Assembly: GCF_002251295.1 (NCBI RefSeq)
Contig: NZ_NPJA01000002.1
Span: 62,001 to 126,000, forward strand
Reading direction: 5' to 3'
Length of the DNA: 64,000 bases
DNA from: Prevotella sp. P5-50
Lineage (GTDB): Bacteria; Bacteroidota; Bacteroidia; Bacteroidales; Bacteroidaceae
The notes under the pieces are model-generated. The model was not told the origin of the DNA and ran no database searches. It was given only the letters and a program-made list of their open reading frames with translations. The translations under genes and the position numbers were made by a program. Shown one piece after another: positions 41,839 through 51,021 of the stretch (position 1 is the first letter of the stretch; every line of letters starts with the position of its first letter).

Positions 41839-43206
41839 TTATTTCTTGGCCTGACGGCTGCGGATGATTCCCATGACGGTCTGCTTACCCAAGCGGATGT
41901 TATCAAGCAGCGGACGATGGGCGGGACAGGTAAACTGGCACGATCCACATTCAATGCAGCTGACAATGACTTCGGACTCGCAACGTTCCCAATTACTCAC
42001 AGCAGAAAGTTTGGCAAGCAGATAGGGTTCGAGGCCCATCGGACAAGCACTCACACACTTGGCGCATCGGATACAGGGCTGTGGTTCTTTACGTACAGCA
42101 TCCTCACCAGAGAGGATGGTCACCGAGTTAGTACCCTTGCACACAGGAACATCTGTGGAGGTCAGAGCTTTACCCATCATAGGACCGCCTGCGAGCACCT
42201 TAGAATCTTCTGCTGGCATTCCACCGCACACGGCAATGAGATCTTTCATAGGCGTTCCCATACGCACCAGATAGTTGCCTGGCTGACGCAACTTCTTACC
42301 AGTCACGGTTGTGTAGCGTTCAAACAGAGGTTTGTGTTTCATCACTGCCTCATAGACAGCAAAGGCTGTTCCTACATTCTGCACAATGGCGCCAACATTG
42401 ACGGGTATGGCAGGAGGTGCGGGCACCTGACGGTTGATAACAGCATCAACGAGCTGTTTCTCACCACCCTGTGGGTAGCGCTGCTTCAAGGGTACTACTT
42501 CTACCTCATAGGCAGAACCGCCAAACTTCTTGGCACACTTATCAGCAAGGAGTTCAATGGCCTGAGGCTTGTTGGTCTCAATACCAATATAACCACGGGT
42601 AACCTTGGCAGCCTTCATGAGCAGTTCGAGACCAACGAGAATCTCATCTGATTTCTCAAGCATAAGACGATAATCTGCGGTGATGTATGGTTCACACTCC
42701 ACTGCGTTGATAATGACACACTCAGCCTTGGCTGTGGGAGGCGGACAAAGCTTAATAAAGGTAGGGAATCCTGCACCACCCATTCCAGTGACGCCAGCCA
42801 CCTTGATGCGATTGACAATCTCTTCTGGGGTGAGTTCGGGATGTTCCTCTACGGTTTCGAGTTTGTTAGAGCGGTCGATACTCTCCTCCCACTCGTCACC
42901 ATCTACATTGATGATGATGGCAGGTTTACGGTAACCAGTAGCATCTACGGCAGTGTCAATTTTCAACACGGTACCGCTTACCGATGAATAAATAGGTGCT
43001 GAGACGAAACCGCCTGCTTCAGCAATCATCGTGCCGACCTTCACCTTGTCGCCTTTGGCAACAACAGGTTTGGCAGGAGCACCAATATGTTGCGAGAGTG
43101 GGAAAATAGCTTGAACCGGTAATGCTGCTACCTGAGTTGTCGCATCGTTGCTGAGTTTGTTTTCCTCTGGATGTATTCCTCCTATACTGAATGTTCTGAT
43201 TTTCAT
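41839..43206 (-). CDS. rnfC: Electron transport complex subunit RnfC
   Basis: A 455-residue protein without membrane helices. The NADH/FMN-binding part includes GVTGMGGAGFPTFIKL and the Gly-rich GGPMMGKA. Two 4Fe-4S motifs follow near the end (CIRCAKCVSACPMGL and CIECGSCQFTCPAHRPL). It is the NADH-side entry or exit of electrons. The ATG overlaps the rnfB stop by 4 bp. Confidence 0.96.
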   Translation of the reverse strand: MKIRTFSIGGIHPEENKLSNDATTQVAALPVQAIFPLSQHIGAPAKPVVAKGDKVKVGTMIAEAGGFVSAPIYSSVSGTVLKIDTAVDATGYRKPAIIINVDGDEWEESIDRSNKLETVEEHPELTPEEIVNRIKVAGVTGMGGAGFPTFIKLCPPPTAKAECVIINAVECEPYITADYRLMLEKSDEILVGLELLMKAAKVTRGYIGIETNKPQAIELLADKCAKKFGGSAYEVEVVPLKQRYPQGGEKQLVDAVINRQVPAPPAIPVNVGAIVQNVGTAFAVYEAVMKHKPLFERYTTVTGKKLRQPGNYLVRMGTPMKDLIAVCGGMPAEDSKVLAGGPMMGKALTSTDVPVCKGTNSVTILSGEDAVRKEPQPCIRCAKCVSACPMGLEPYLLAKLSAVSNWERCESEVIVSCIECGSCQFTCPAHRPLLDNIRLGKQTVMGIIRSRQAKK

Positions 43207-44135
43207 GCTTGTTCCTCCTCTTGTTTGGTTGTCGTACTGGCCTTTGGCTGTGCGACAGGTTTCACTGCCGAAGGAGTAGCTTCAGTCTGCACCTCTGCCT
43301 TAGGTTTGGGGGCAGGGAAATTAACAGCCTTGATGGCGTGTGTAGGACACACTGCCACGCACTTGCGGCACAGACGACACTTGGTATAATCAATATACGA
43401 TACGTTGTTCTCTACAGTAATGGCGCCAAAAGGACACTCCTTGGCACACTTGCCACAGCCTATGCAGGCAGCCTTACAGGCCTTCATAGCAACGGCACCC
43501 TTGTCTTTGTTAACACACTCCACATAGACGCGACGGCCCTTGACACCTTTCTTGCGCAACTCAATGACGTGGCGCGGACAAGCCTTGGCACAGGCTCCAC
43601 AAGCCGTACAGCGGTCTTCATCCACTTCTGGAAGACCCGTTTCTGGATTCATGTGGATCGCGTCAAACTGGCAAGCAGACACACAGTCGCCACAACCGAG
43701 ACAGCCGAAGCCGCAACCGGTCTCACCGGCTCCACAGGCATTCATTGCCGCACAACTGCGAAGGCCGTCATAGGACACAACCTTCTGGCGTAACTCGCAA
43801 GTACCGCCACATCGAACTACTGCCACCATAGGGTCGCCATTGGCAATGGCCATTCCCAAAAGGTCTGCCACTTTGCCCATCACTTCCTGTCCACCAACGG
43901 GACAGCTGATGCCGTCGAGACTTCCTGCATCAGCACCTTTGACCAGAGCATCGGCCAAGGCACTACATCCGGCAAAGCCGCAACCACCACAGTTAGCACC
44001 GGGCAACAATGCTGCAACCTGCGAGATACGAGGATCCTCATAGACAGCGAATTTCTTCGAGCAGACATACAATACCAAGGCCGCCACCAAACCGATAGCG
44101 CCCAATACTGCCACTGCAATCATCATAAAATTCAT
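43203..44135 (-). CDS. rnfB: Electron transport complex subunit RnfB
   Basis: A 310-residue ferredoxin-like protein anchored by an N-terminal helix. The first cluster motif is NCGGCGFAGCSAL. Several 4Fe-4S motifs follow (CLGCGDCVSACQFDAIH, CTACGACAKACPRHVI, CIGCGKCAKECPFGAI, CRLCRKCVAVCPTHAI). It accepts electrons from ferredoxin on the cytoplasmic side. The Ala/Pro/Lys-rich C-terminal tail is usual. It begins 24 bp after the RseC gene. Confidence 0.96.
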   Translation of the reverse strand: MNFMMIAVAVLGAIGLVAALVLYVCSKKFAVYEDPRISQVAALLPGANCGGCGFAGCSALADALVKGADAGSLDGISCPVGGQEVMGKVADLLGMAIANGDPMVAVVRCGGTCELRQKVVSYDGLRSCAAMNACGAGETGCGFGCLGCGDCVSACQFDAIHMNPETGLPEVDEDRCTACGACAKACPRHVIELRKKGVKGRRVYVECVNKDKGAVAMKACKAACIGCGKCAKECPFGAITVENNVSYIDYTKCRLCRKCVAVCPTHAIKAVNFPAPKPKAEVQTEATPSAVKPVAQPKASTTTKQEEEQA

Positions 44136-44159
44136 AATAGCTTTTATATTTGTTTTAGT

Positions 44160-44576
44160 TTAATGCCTTTCTATTCCGAAAGTCAACTGCCGGCGCATAC
44201 GATGGCGCAACAGATAGAGTACACCATAATAAGGCAACAGCGACAGCAAAGATGCTACAGCTGCAATACCCTCATGACCAACAGTCTCCATCAACACAAT
44301 CAGCACAGTCACCATCAATACAAACGGTATGGCAAAAGCCCATAACAACGCACGCGATGCTACAGCAGCAGTGGCCCACACCACTACACTATCACCCTTT
44401 TCAAAGGACGAAGCAGAAGAGGTAAACACATCTACCATTTTCTCCTTAGATTCAGAGGCATGGCAGAAAGAGGCTGCCTGACAAGCTGCACACGCAGAAG
44501 TCTGCATGATACGCACCTTTACAGCATGTGGACCAACACTTTCCACAACACCTTCGTGACGGATTCTTTTTTCCAT
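44160..44576 (-). CDS. SoxR-reducing / RseC family protein
   Basis: A 138-residue protein. The N-terminal domain has CAACQAASFCHASE, the conserved Cys set, followed by two membrane helices (about residues 75-120). RseC-family proteins are tied to RNF and to reduction of SoxR-type iron-sulfur regulators. It begins the rnf operon. A TATCTTTG box on the minus strand is at 44603-44610, about 27 bp before the start. Confidence 0.9.
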   Translation of the reverse strand: MEKRIRHEGVVESVGPHAVKVRIMQTSACAACQAASFCHASESKEKMVDVFTSSASSFEKGDSVVVWATAAVASRALLWAFAIPFVLMVTVLIVLMETVGHEGIAAVASLLSLLPYYGVLYLLRHRMRRQLTFGIERH

Positions 44577-44602
44577 TGAATTGCAATCTCGACTTTACAA
44601 TG

Positions 44603-44610
44603 CAAAGATA
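44603..44610 (-). promoter_or_regulatory. -7 box of the rseC-rnf operon
   Basis: TATCTTTG on the minus strand; the TTG partner is not clear. Confidence 0.5.
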
Positions 44611-44672
44611 CTATAAAAATGCGAAATATATAACACGTCAGAAGAAATATTTTTATTTTTCTTCGTAATCGT

Positions 44673-44703
44673 TTGCAATTATCGGTACTTTTTCTTACTT
44701 TTG
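44673..44703 (+). promoter_or_regulatory. Promoter of the acidic hypothetical gene
   Basis: TTG (44673-44675), a 20-nt spacer and TACTTTTG (44696-44703). It excludes the longer in-frame start at 44673 for the gene that follows. Confidence 0.75.
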
Positions 44704-44720
44704 TACCATATAACATAAAT

Positions 44721-45164
44721 ATGACTATGAAAGCAAACGAGCAAACCCTACAACAGATTGAAAGGGCAATCAGAAAAGTGGCGGATAAATTTCCACCAGT
44801 TGAAGAACCCACCGTACTGACAGACATCCACTTACGCGTCAATCAAGAGACGGGCGAGCTGTTGGCATTTGATGATGACGACAATGAAATCACTCGTTGT
44901 GTAGTGGAACAATGGATAGATAACAAGGATGATAATTTCTACGATGAGGTGACTGCAGCATTGCGCAAGACCATTGCCAGCAAACGAGAAATGGTCAACC
45001 AAATGTCTATACTCAAGCCCTACTCTTTCGTACTGGAAGACGAAGAACGAGAGAATATTGCAGAACTCTACGTGGTAGATGACGACACCGTCATTATCGA
45101 CAAGGAACTCATGGAAGGGCTGGACAAAGACCTAAACGACTTTCTCAACCAACTACTGGCGTAA
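44721..45164 (+). CDS. Small acidic protein of unknown function
   Basis: A 147-residue protein if started at 44721 (MTMKANEQ), or 145 from 44727; the promoter just upstream rules out earlier starts. It is rich in Asp and Glu (FDDDDNEITRC, LEDEERENIAEL, VDDDTVII) with no signal peptide or membrane helix. The C-terminal helix (EGLDKDLNDFLNQLL) might mediate binding. I know no family. It stands alone between the rnf operon and the convergent glucosaminidase gene. Confidence 0.7.
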   Translation: MTMKANEQTLQQIERAIRKVADKFPPVEEPTVLTDIHLRVNQETGELLAFDDDDNEITRCVVEQWIDNKDDNFYDEVTAALRKTIASKREMVNQMSILKPYSFVLEDEERENIAELYVVDDDTVIIDKELMEGLDKDLNDFLNQLLA

Positions 45165-45179
45165 GCCGCATCCACCTGC

Positions 45180-46085
45180 CTAACGCAGGTAAAGGCGGTC
45201 GCCCACTTCCAACTGGTAATCGGCAGGAAGATGGTTGAGTTTATAGAGATACTTCAGACGGATTCCATACTTCTGGGAAATGGAATACATCGACTCACCC
45301 GGACGTACATAGTGCGCCCGGTTTTTGTATTCTTTCGGTGCGTTACGACGCTTCTTTTGCAACCACACATAAGTGCCTTCCTCTAATTCTGCACCAACAT
45401 AAAGTTCGTTGAAAGATGCTAACTTACGCGCAGAAACACCAACTTCCTTACCAATCAACGCAAACGTATCTCCTTTTTTAGCAACAACATAATAGTTTTT
45501 ATTAAAGGAATGAATAGTATGCATCAATGAAGTAGGCTGATGGGTTTGATACTCATTATAACGGTTGTATTTGCGTGCTTCGTCGTACTGATAGAGTTTG
45601 TATAACTGGATGATATCTATCAGTTGAGCGGCGTAACGCGGATTGGTGGCATAGCCACACGACTTTAAGCCATGGGCCCAACCCTTGTAGTCTTTCAGGT
45701 TGAGTCGGAACAAGGAACTGTAACGGCGACTACTCACCAAAAAGACAGAATGGTCCTCATAACTGTCATAAACATTGTCATAAGCACGGAAACATTCATT
45801 GCGCTCATCATCATCGTGATAAGTGGTACGACCAGTCCAACCGTGACACTTAATGCCAAAATGGTTATTACCCTTACGAGCCAATTCACTATAACCTGCA
45901 CCCGACTCCAACACTCCTTGTGCCAGCGTGATACTGGCGGGAATGCGATGTTTCTTCATCTGTTCGATGGCGAGATCCTTGTAGCGGTCGAAATATTCCT
46001 GATAGCGTGTATTCCACTTGATCTGTGCCACAGACGTAAACGGCAACAGCAACAAGAGAGCCACTCCAATGCTTATTCGTCTCAT
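45180..46085 (-). CDS. Glucosaminidase with LysM repeats
   Basis: The 301-residue protein has a signal peptide (to SVAQ). The FlgJ/LytF-type N-acetylglucosaminidase domain (about residues 20-165) shows PASITLAQGVLESGAGYSELA with the catalytic Glu, and YEDHSVFL. Two LysM repeats follow (YVVAKKGDTFALIGKEVG and HYVRPGESMYSISQKYGI). It cuts the glycan strand of peptidoglycan in the periplasm. Its promoter interlocks with that of the cytidine deaminase gene. Confidence 0.92.
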   Translation of the reverse strand: MRRISIGVALLLLLPFTSVAQIKWNTRYQEYFDRYKDLAIEQMKKHRIPASITLAQGVLESGAGYSELARKGNNHFGIKCHGWTGRTTYHDDDERNECFRAYDNVYDSYEDHSVFLVSSRRYSSLFRLNLKDYKGWAHGLKSCGYATNPRYAAQLIDIIQLYKLYQYDEARKYNRYNEYQTHQPTSLMHTIHSFNKNYYVVAKKGDTFALIGKEVGVSARKLASFNELYVGAELEEGTYVWLQKKRRNAPKEYKNRAHYVRPGESMYSISQKYGIRLKYLYKLNHLPADYQLEVGDRLYLR

Positions 46086-46108
46086 GTGTGTTATTTTTCC
46101 TAATTCTG

Positions 46109-46142
46109 TTGCAAAAATAAAGAAAAAATATTATATTTGCAA
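46109..46142. promoter_or_regulatory. Interlocked divergent promoters (cdd forward, glucosaminidase reverse)
   Basis: Forward: TTG 46109-46111, 20 nt, TATATTTG 46132-46139. Reverse: TTG 46140-46142 (minus), 20 nt, TATTTTTG 46112-46119. The two sites lie within the same 34 bp and are nearly palindromic (GTTGCAAAAATA/TATATTTGCAAC), so one polymerase bound should block the other. Confidence 0.75.
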
Positions 46143-46158
46143 CAAAATCCTATACATT

Positions 46159-46632
46159 ATGAAAAAGATAACCTTGAATATTGACATTCAACTCGCTCAA
46201 ATTGACGAATTGCCTGAAGAGGACCAGCAACTCGTCAAGATGGCGATAGAACAGACAGAGCATTCATACTCACCATATTCGCATTTCTCAGTTGGTGCTG
46301 CGCTACGGTTGGAGAACGGCATGACGGTGAGAGGATGCAATCAAGAAAATGCCGCCTTCTCTGTCACCATCTGTGCAGAACGATCGGCGCTGTTTGCTGC
46401 GGGGGCAGCCTTCCCCGATCAAGCCGTCACCACACTTGCCATTGCTGCAAGAAAAGAAAACCACGAACTATTGGAAGAACCAATCAGTCCATGTGGCACT
46501 TGCCGGCAAGCCATCATCGAGACGGAGACTCGCTTCAAACGCCCAGTCAGAATTTTGCTTTATGGTAAAAAACACATCTATGTGTTTGACAGCATCAAAG
46601 CATTAATGCCGTTATCATTTACTGAATACTAA
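46159..46632 (+). CDS. cdd: Cytidine deaminase
   Basis: A 157-residue protein. The zinc and catalytic sites are CAERSA (Cys and Glu, about residue 75) and PCGTCRQ (about 114), with YSPYSHFSVGAA before them. It deaminates cytidine and deoxycytidine to uridine forms for pyrimidine salvage. The ATG at 46159 follows the promoter box by 20 bp; earlier in-frame Met codons lie on or before the promoter. Confidence 0.93.
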   Translation: MKKITLNIDIQLAQIDELPEEDQQLVKMAIEQTEHSYSPYSHFSVGAALRLENGMTVRGCNQENAAFSVTICAERSALFAAGAAFPDQAVTTLAIAARKENHELLEEPISPCGTCRQAIIETETRFKRPVRILLYGKKHIYVFDSIKALMPLSFTEY

Positions 46633-46667
46633 ACACCATGATGCCGCACGACACGAGAAAAATGGTA

Positions 46668-47960
46668 TTAAGGTTCTGAACTTGTTGTTTTCTCACGAAT
46701 GTCACCAATGCCGAGTTGATAGGCTGGCGAAGTGGGCAACAACGAAAAATCATAACTTTGAATAGTTTCATCCACAAGGCGGAAATGTGACTTTCCGCCT
46801 TTTTCGTCATCCGTCGCCTCCCATACTATATCAGTAAAGGTATCGCCCATCAAAGGTTGATCACTACGAATCATGCAATGGGAGAAATGAAGATCGGAAC
46901 TTTCTGCACTAAATACTAAATCATCGTATCCTGTCATCAGCGAATGGGTGCAGGCTACAGAAGCTTTGATGGTTCGGAAGGCCTCACCACGATCAGCCGA
47001 GAAGGGATAGAACTGTGCAAAAGTACAATGGTCAGCTGTCACACTCCCACCCTTTGCCTCTAAACAGCATCCGCCAGCATTGGTCAGCCGGCAATGAGTC
47101 AAGGCGAGATGTGCTCCTTCTGAAAAGATACCTGATGCACTGCTGTTGTGAACAGATGTGCGCAAGAGTGTGGCTTCCGCATTCGAACCTAACTGGAGCG
47201 CATCGGTGGCATTGCGAATCACACAGTCGATCCATTCACCTTTGGCATTGGGTGCCAAGACAATACCTTTCCATTGTCCGCTAACACGGTCGTAGGGCAA
47301 ATCATCAAACATGGCATCGAGGCGGTCACCACGAAACAGGCATTCTGAAGCTTGAAGACTGCCTTCCACGTCAATGCCAGCACCATCATGAAAGAAAAGT
47401 TGCGCAGACCGAAGCGTCAGCTTGGCTCCCGTTGCAATATGCAATCCTTTCCGTATAATGATAGGACACGGACTATCCAGCGTAACATTTCCGTTAACAT
47501 CCCACTGGTCGTGAATGTCAGCATCCCACTGATGAGCCCGCAAAGGAACCTTCTGTTGCTTTCCATGGGAAAGGTTGAACACCAGACAGTCGCCAATGGG
47601 TTGCACATCTGTTTGTCCACACTTGGGTGCGGTAAGTTCTACAAATACACAAACGGAGTCACCCTTGCGGACTTCTACCCCATTTAGCTCCCCGTCAAGA
47701 TATTCGCCATCAACATTGACGCGAAATCCCTGTGTGCCCTTTTCAAGGGCGACACGATTTATAAGAAGAGAGGCGTCACAACGGTTATAGACCCAAAAAG
47801 AATAGGTAGATGAAGAAATAGTACTGAACACCGTGTCCATCTTCAGAGTGTCAACGGAAAATGTCAACACATCAGTATTGGTAGTCGAATACTTCTCTTC
47901 ATCGGAGCAAGCAGCAACCATCATAGCAAGGGTTATACAGAAAATAAATATCCGTTTCAT
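46668..47960 (-). CDS. Lipoprotein with parallel beta-helix-like repeats
   Basis: Starting at 47960 the protein is 430 residues with a lipoprotein signal (MKRIFIFCITLAMMVAAC, Cys at about 18). Further upstream Met codons only add a non-signal-like stretch. The region from about residue 160 is a series of short strand repeats (LTLRSAQLFFHDGAGIDVEGSL, WIDCVIRNATDALQLGS, LALTHCRLTNAGGCCLEAKGG) like a right-handed beta-helix. It is probably attached to the membrane on the outer side. The function is unknown; binding a polysaccharide is possible. Confidence 0.8.
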   Translation of the reverse strand: MKRIFIFCITLAMMVAACSDEEKYSTTNTDVLTFSVDTLKMDTVFSTISSSTYSFWVYNRCDASLLINRVALEKGTQGFRVNVDGEYLDGELNGVEVRKGDSVCVFVELTAPKCGQTDVQPIGDCLVFNLSHGKQQKVPLRAHQWDADIHDQWDVNGNVTLDSPCPIIIRKGLHIATGAKLTLRSAQLFFHDGAGIDVEGSLQASECLFRGDRLDAMFDDLPYDRVSGQWKGIVLAPNAKGEWIDCVIRNATDALQLGSNAEATLLRTSVHNSSASGIFSEGAHLALTHCRLTNAGGCCLEAKGGSVTADHCTFAQFYPFSADRGEAFRTIKASVACTHSLMTGYDDLVFSAESSDLHFSHCMIRSDQPLMGDTFTDIVWEATDDEKGGKSHFRLVDETIQSYDFSLLPTSPAYQLGIGDIREKTTSSEP

Positions 47961-48062
47961 CATTAGACAAAACGGATATTCATTATGTTTATTGTCATCC
48001 ACAGCTAAAAATAATTTGTTGCCATGGAATCTTCCGAACTTTTGGCAAGTCAGATGGAAATC

Positions 48063-48620
48063 TTATTTGCCAAAATATCTCTTCAGCAGTCCTGCGAAGC
48101 CTGCACCATGGCGAGCCTCATCTTTAGCCATTTCGTGTACGGTATCGTGGATAGCGTCAAAACCAGCTACCTTAGCATTCTTGGCAATACGGAACTTGTC
48201 CTCACAAGCTCCAGCCTCTGCAGCTGCACGCTTCTCCAGATTGGTCTTGGTATCCCAAACACACTCTCCAAGGAGCTCTGCAAACTTAGCAGCATGCTCA
48301 GCCTCTTCGAAAGCATAACGCTTGAAAGCCTCAGCAATTTCGGGATAGCCTTCACGGTCTGCCTGACGAGACATGGCAAGATACATTCCCACTTCTCCAC
48401 ACTCACCATTGAAATGGTTGCGCAGGTCTTGAATCATCTCTTCGCTCACACCTTCGGGTTTTCCATCTCCAATCTTATGAACTGTGGCATAAGTCATTTC
48501 TGCATCGTCTTTCAGTTCGGTAAACTTAGATGCAGGAGCCTTACAGATGGGGCACTTTTCAGGGGCAGCGTCGCCTTCGTAGATATATCCACAAACGGCA
48601 CAAATAAACTTTTTCTTCAT
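48063..48620 (-). CDS. Rubrerythrin (reverse domain order)
   Basis: A 185-residue protein. A rubredoxin-like N-terminal domain ([10 protein letters not shown] ... CPICKAP, iron bound by four Cys) precedes the ferritin-like diiron domain ([26 protein letters not shown]). This is the reverse of classical rubrerythrin. It reduces hydrogen peroxide and protects anaerobes. A TATCTTTG box is present on the minus strand at 48657-48664. Confidence 0.93.
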   Translation of the reverse strand: MKKKFICAVCGYIYEGDAAPEKCPICKAPASKFTELKDDAEMTYATVHKIGDGKPEGVSEEMIQDLRNHFNGECGEVGMYLAMSRQADREGYPEIAEAFKRYAFEEAEHAAKFAELLGECVWDTKTNLEKRAAAEAGACEDKFRIAKNAKVAGFDAIHDTVHEMAKDEARHGAGFAGLLKRYFGK

Positions 48621-48656
48621 ATTAGTATTCGTTTAGTTTTTTATTTGATTCAATGG

Positions 48657-48664
48657 CAAAGATA
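48657..48664 (-). promoter_or_regulatory. -7 box of the rubrerythrin gene
   Basis: TATCTTTG on the minus strand, 37 bp before the start codon. Confidence 0.5.
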
Positions 48665-48669
48665 CACAT

Positions 48670-48708
48670 AAAAATTAAATCCCGCAAGAATATGCAGGAT
48701 TTTATTTT
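48670..48708. terminator. Bidirectional terminator-like hairpin
   Basis: AAATCCCGCA (48677-48686) pairs with TGCAGGATTT (48693-48702), with T-rich runs on both sides. It ends the esterase transcript on the minus strand. Confidence 0.65.
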
Positions 48709-49632
48709 TTAGTGTTTCGTTTTTTCCAAATTACATACATCGCCAGACGTACGGTAACGCGACAAGAGGGGAATCTCTTTGCAGAGTGCATCTGCCAGTC
48801 GCTGGGCTACCATGTGGGCACCATAGATATTGTAATGGGTGTTGTCCTGCCTACCTTGAGGGATGGCTGGATGTTCACCTGGCGCGTAAATCATGTGCAG
48901 TTTCTTAGAACCTTCCTCACCCAACGAATCTTCAAGCAGGTGGGTAATGCGGTTAGCATCTACGAAATGGACATTCATACGCTGCGCAACATCACGTGGT
49001 GCAACGATATAGAGACCATGAGTATCTACAAGTACGTGAGGGAGTTCGACGGCAGTTTTCTTCTTCTTGCGTTTAGCTTTCTCTGCGGAGGTAACCTTTC
49101 CTGTAGCCACCGTATTGCGCAGATTCTCATCGTCGATTTTCTGTCCAACAGGTTTTGCAGTCTGAGCCTGATCGGCAGGAAGCCAATTGCGTCGTACTAC
49201 TGCATTCATCAGAATGGGGATTCCCCCTTTTTCACGCGTTTCTCTTACAAACTTTGCCAAGTTGTAATCGAAAGTAGAGCCTGGGTCTGTATGACGGTCG
49301 GCCTTAGGTTTCTCATCGTTGTGACCAAATTGGATAATGACGTAGTCTCCTGGTTTGAGGAGCGACAATACTTTATCCCAGCGTTTCTCGTTGATAAAGC
49401 TCTTAGAAGAACGTCCGTTGACAGCATGGTTATCAACTCGTACAAAGGTAGAATCAAAATAACATTGCAGAGCCATTCCCCACCCTCTTTCTGGTGACCC
49501 TGTAGAAAGGTCTTTCTGTGCAGCCGTTGAATCACCTATGATAAATATGGTGGTCACATGGTCGGCTTGGAAGGCACATACCACGCAAAACATGACGGCA
49601 AGCATAAACCAACGTCCAATCTTTTTCATCAT
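48709..49632 (-). CDS. Rhamnogalacturonan acetylesterase-like SGNH hydrolase
   Basis: The 307-residue protein has a signal peptide (to CAFQA). SGNH motifs are IIGDSTAAQ (nucleophile Ser), NHAVNGRSSKSF (block II), IIQFGHNDEK (block III with Asn/Gly) and DNTHYNIYGAH with the catalytic Asp and His. It probably removes acetyl groups from pectin fragments. It follows hisS by 24 bp on the same strand and may share its transcript. Confidence 0.9.
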   Translation of the reverse strand: MMKKIGRWFMLAVMFCVVCAFQADHVTTIFIIGDSTAAQKDLSTGSPERGWGMALQCYFDSTFVRVDNHAVNGRSSKSFINEKRWDKVLSLLKPGDYVIIQFGHNDEKPKADRHTDPGSTFDYNLAKFVRETREKGGIPILMNAVVRRNWLPADQAQTAKPVGQKIDDENLRNTVATGKVTSAEKAKRKKKKTAVELPHVLVDTHGLYIVAPRDVAQRMNVHFVDANRITHLLEDSLGEEGSKKLHMIYAPGEHPAIPQGRQDNTHYNIYGAHMVAQRLADALCKEIPLLSRYRTSGDVCNLEKTKH

Positions 49633-49656
49633 TCAACTTTTTTATCGGATTGACGT

Positions 49657-51021
49657 TCAAGCCTTAACGATAGTCATCAGTTCATCACCAGAAACCATCT
49701 GCTGTTCGCCTGTTATCATGTTCTTCAACGTCACCTTACCTTCGTTCATCTCGTTTTCTCCTGCAAGGACAACAAACGGAATCTGCTTGGCATTGGCATA
49801 GTTCATCTGCTTCTTCATCTTGGCAGCATCAGGAAACATTTCGGTACGAATACCTGCCTGACGAGCCTTAGTGACGAGGGGCAGACAATAGGCTGTTTCC
49901 TTTTCACCGAAATTGATGAAGAGGAGTTGTGTAGCGTTAATGGAATCTTTTGGATAGAGATCGAGTGTGTTGAGGACATCATAGATGCGGTCTGCTCCAA
50001 ACGATATGCCGACACCGCTAAGTCCTGGCATTCCGAAGATGCCAGTAAGGTTATCGTAGCGTCCACCACCTGTAATACTACCAATCTGCACATCGAGAGC
50101 TTTGACTTCGAAGATGGCACCGGTATAATAGTTCAGGCCACGGGCAAGTGTCAGATCGAGCTGGATTTCGTTGTTCAGTCCGATTGTTTTGAGCGTTTCA
50201 AGAATATAGCGAGTTTCCTCTACACCTTTCAATCCTGTTTCGCTCTCAGCCAGAACACCAGCGATGGTATTGAGCTTCTCATCATTACTTCCTGTCAAGG
50301 AGATAATAGGTTGCAACTTTTCTATCTGTGCGTCGCTGAGTCCGTCTTGACGGAGTTCCTCATTCACATTGTCAATACCGATCTTGTCGAGTTTGTCGAT
50401 GGCAACGGTAATGTCAACAATCTTATCGGCAGCACCGATTACTTCAGCAATTCCCGTGAGAATCTTACGGTTGTTGATCTTAATCTGAACACGGATACCG
50501 AAACGGCTGAATACCGTATCTACGATCTGCATCAGTTCCACCTCGTTGAGCAAAGAGTCGGAACCCACCACATCAGCATCACATTGATAGAACTCACGAT
50601 AACGGCCCTTCTGGGGACGGTCTGCGCGCCAAACGGGTTGAATCTGATAGCGCTTGAAAGGAAGTTGAAGTTCGTCGCGATGCATCACAACGTAACGTGC
50701 GAAAGGCACGGTAAGATCGTACCTCAATCCCTTTTCACACATTTTCGATGCCAAGTGGAGTGCATTACGCTCTGCGAGTTCTTCATCGCTTACCTTTGAC
50801 AGGCAGTCACCACTATTCAGCACTTTGAAAAGCAGTTTGTCGCCCTCTTCGCCATATTTCCCCATGAGTGTTTGCAGCGTTTCCATGGCAGGGGTTTCAA
50901 TCTGCTGGAATCCATAAAGTGCATAGACCTCACGGATGGTGTTGAAGATATAATTGCGCTTAGCCATCTCTATGGGAGAGAAGTCGCGCGTTCCCTTTGG
51001 AATATTTGGTTTCTGTGCCAT
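49657..51021 (-). CDS. hisS: Histidyl-tRNA synthetase
   Basis: The 454-residue class II enzyme shows motif 1 ([21 protein letters not shown]), motif 2 ([27 protein letters not shown]), and the His-specific [14 protein letters not shown] and GGRYDNL. A C-terminal anticodon-binding domain follows. It charges tRNA-His. The ATG follows the purA stop directly (TAAATG). Confidence 0.97.
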   Translation of the reverse strand: MAQKPNIPKGTRDFSPIEMAKRNYIFNTIREVYALYGFQQIETPAMETLQTLMGKYGEEGDKLLFKVLNSGDCLSKVSDEELAERNALHLASKMCEKGLRYDLTVPFARYVVMHRDELQLPFKRYQIQPVWRADRPQKGRYREFYQCDADVVGSDSLLNEVELMQIVDTVFSRFGIRVQIKINNRKILTGIAEVIGAADKIVDITVAIDKLDKIGIDNVNEELRQDGLSDAQIEKLQPIISLTGSNDEKLNTIAGVLAESETGLKGVEETRYILETLKTIGLNNEIQLDLTLARGLNYYTGAIFEVKALDVQIGSITGGGRYDNLTGIFGMPGLSGVGISFGADRIYDVLNTLDLYPKDSINATQLLFINFGEKETAYCLPLVTKARQAGIRTEMFPDAAKMKKQMNYANAKQIPFVVLAGENEMNEGKVTLKNMITGEQQMVSGDELMTIVKA

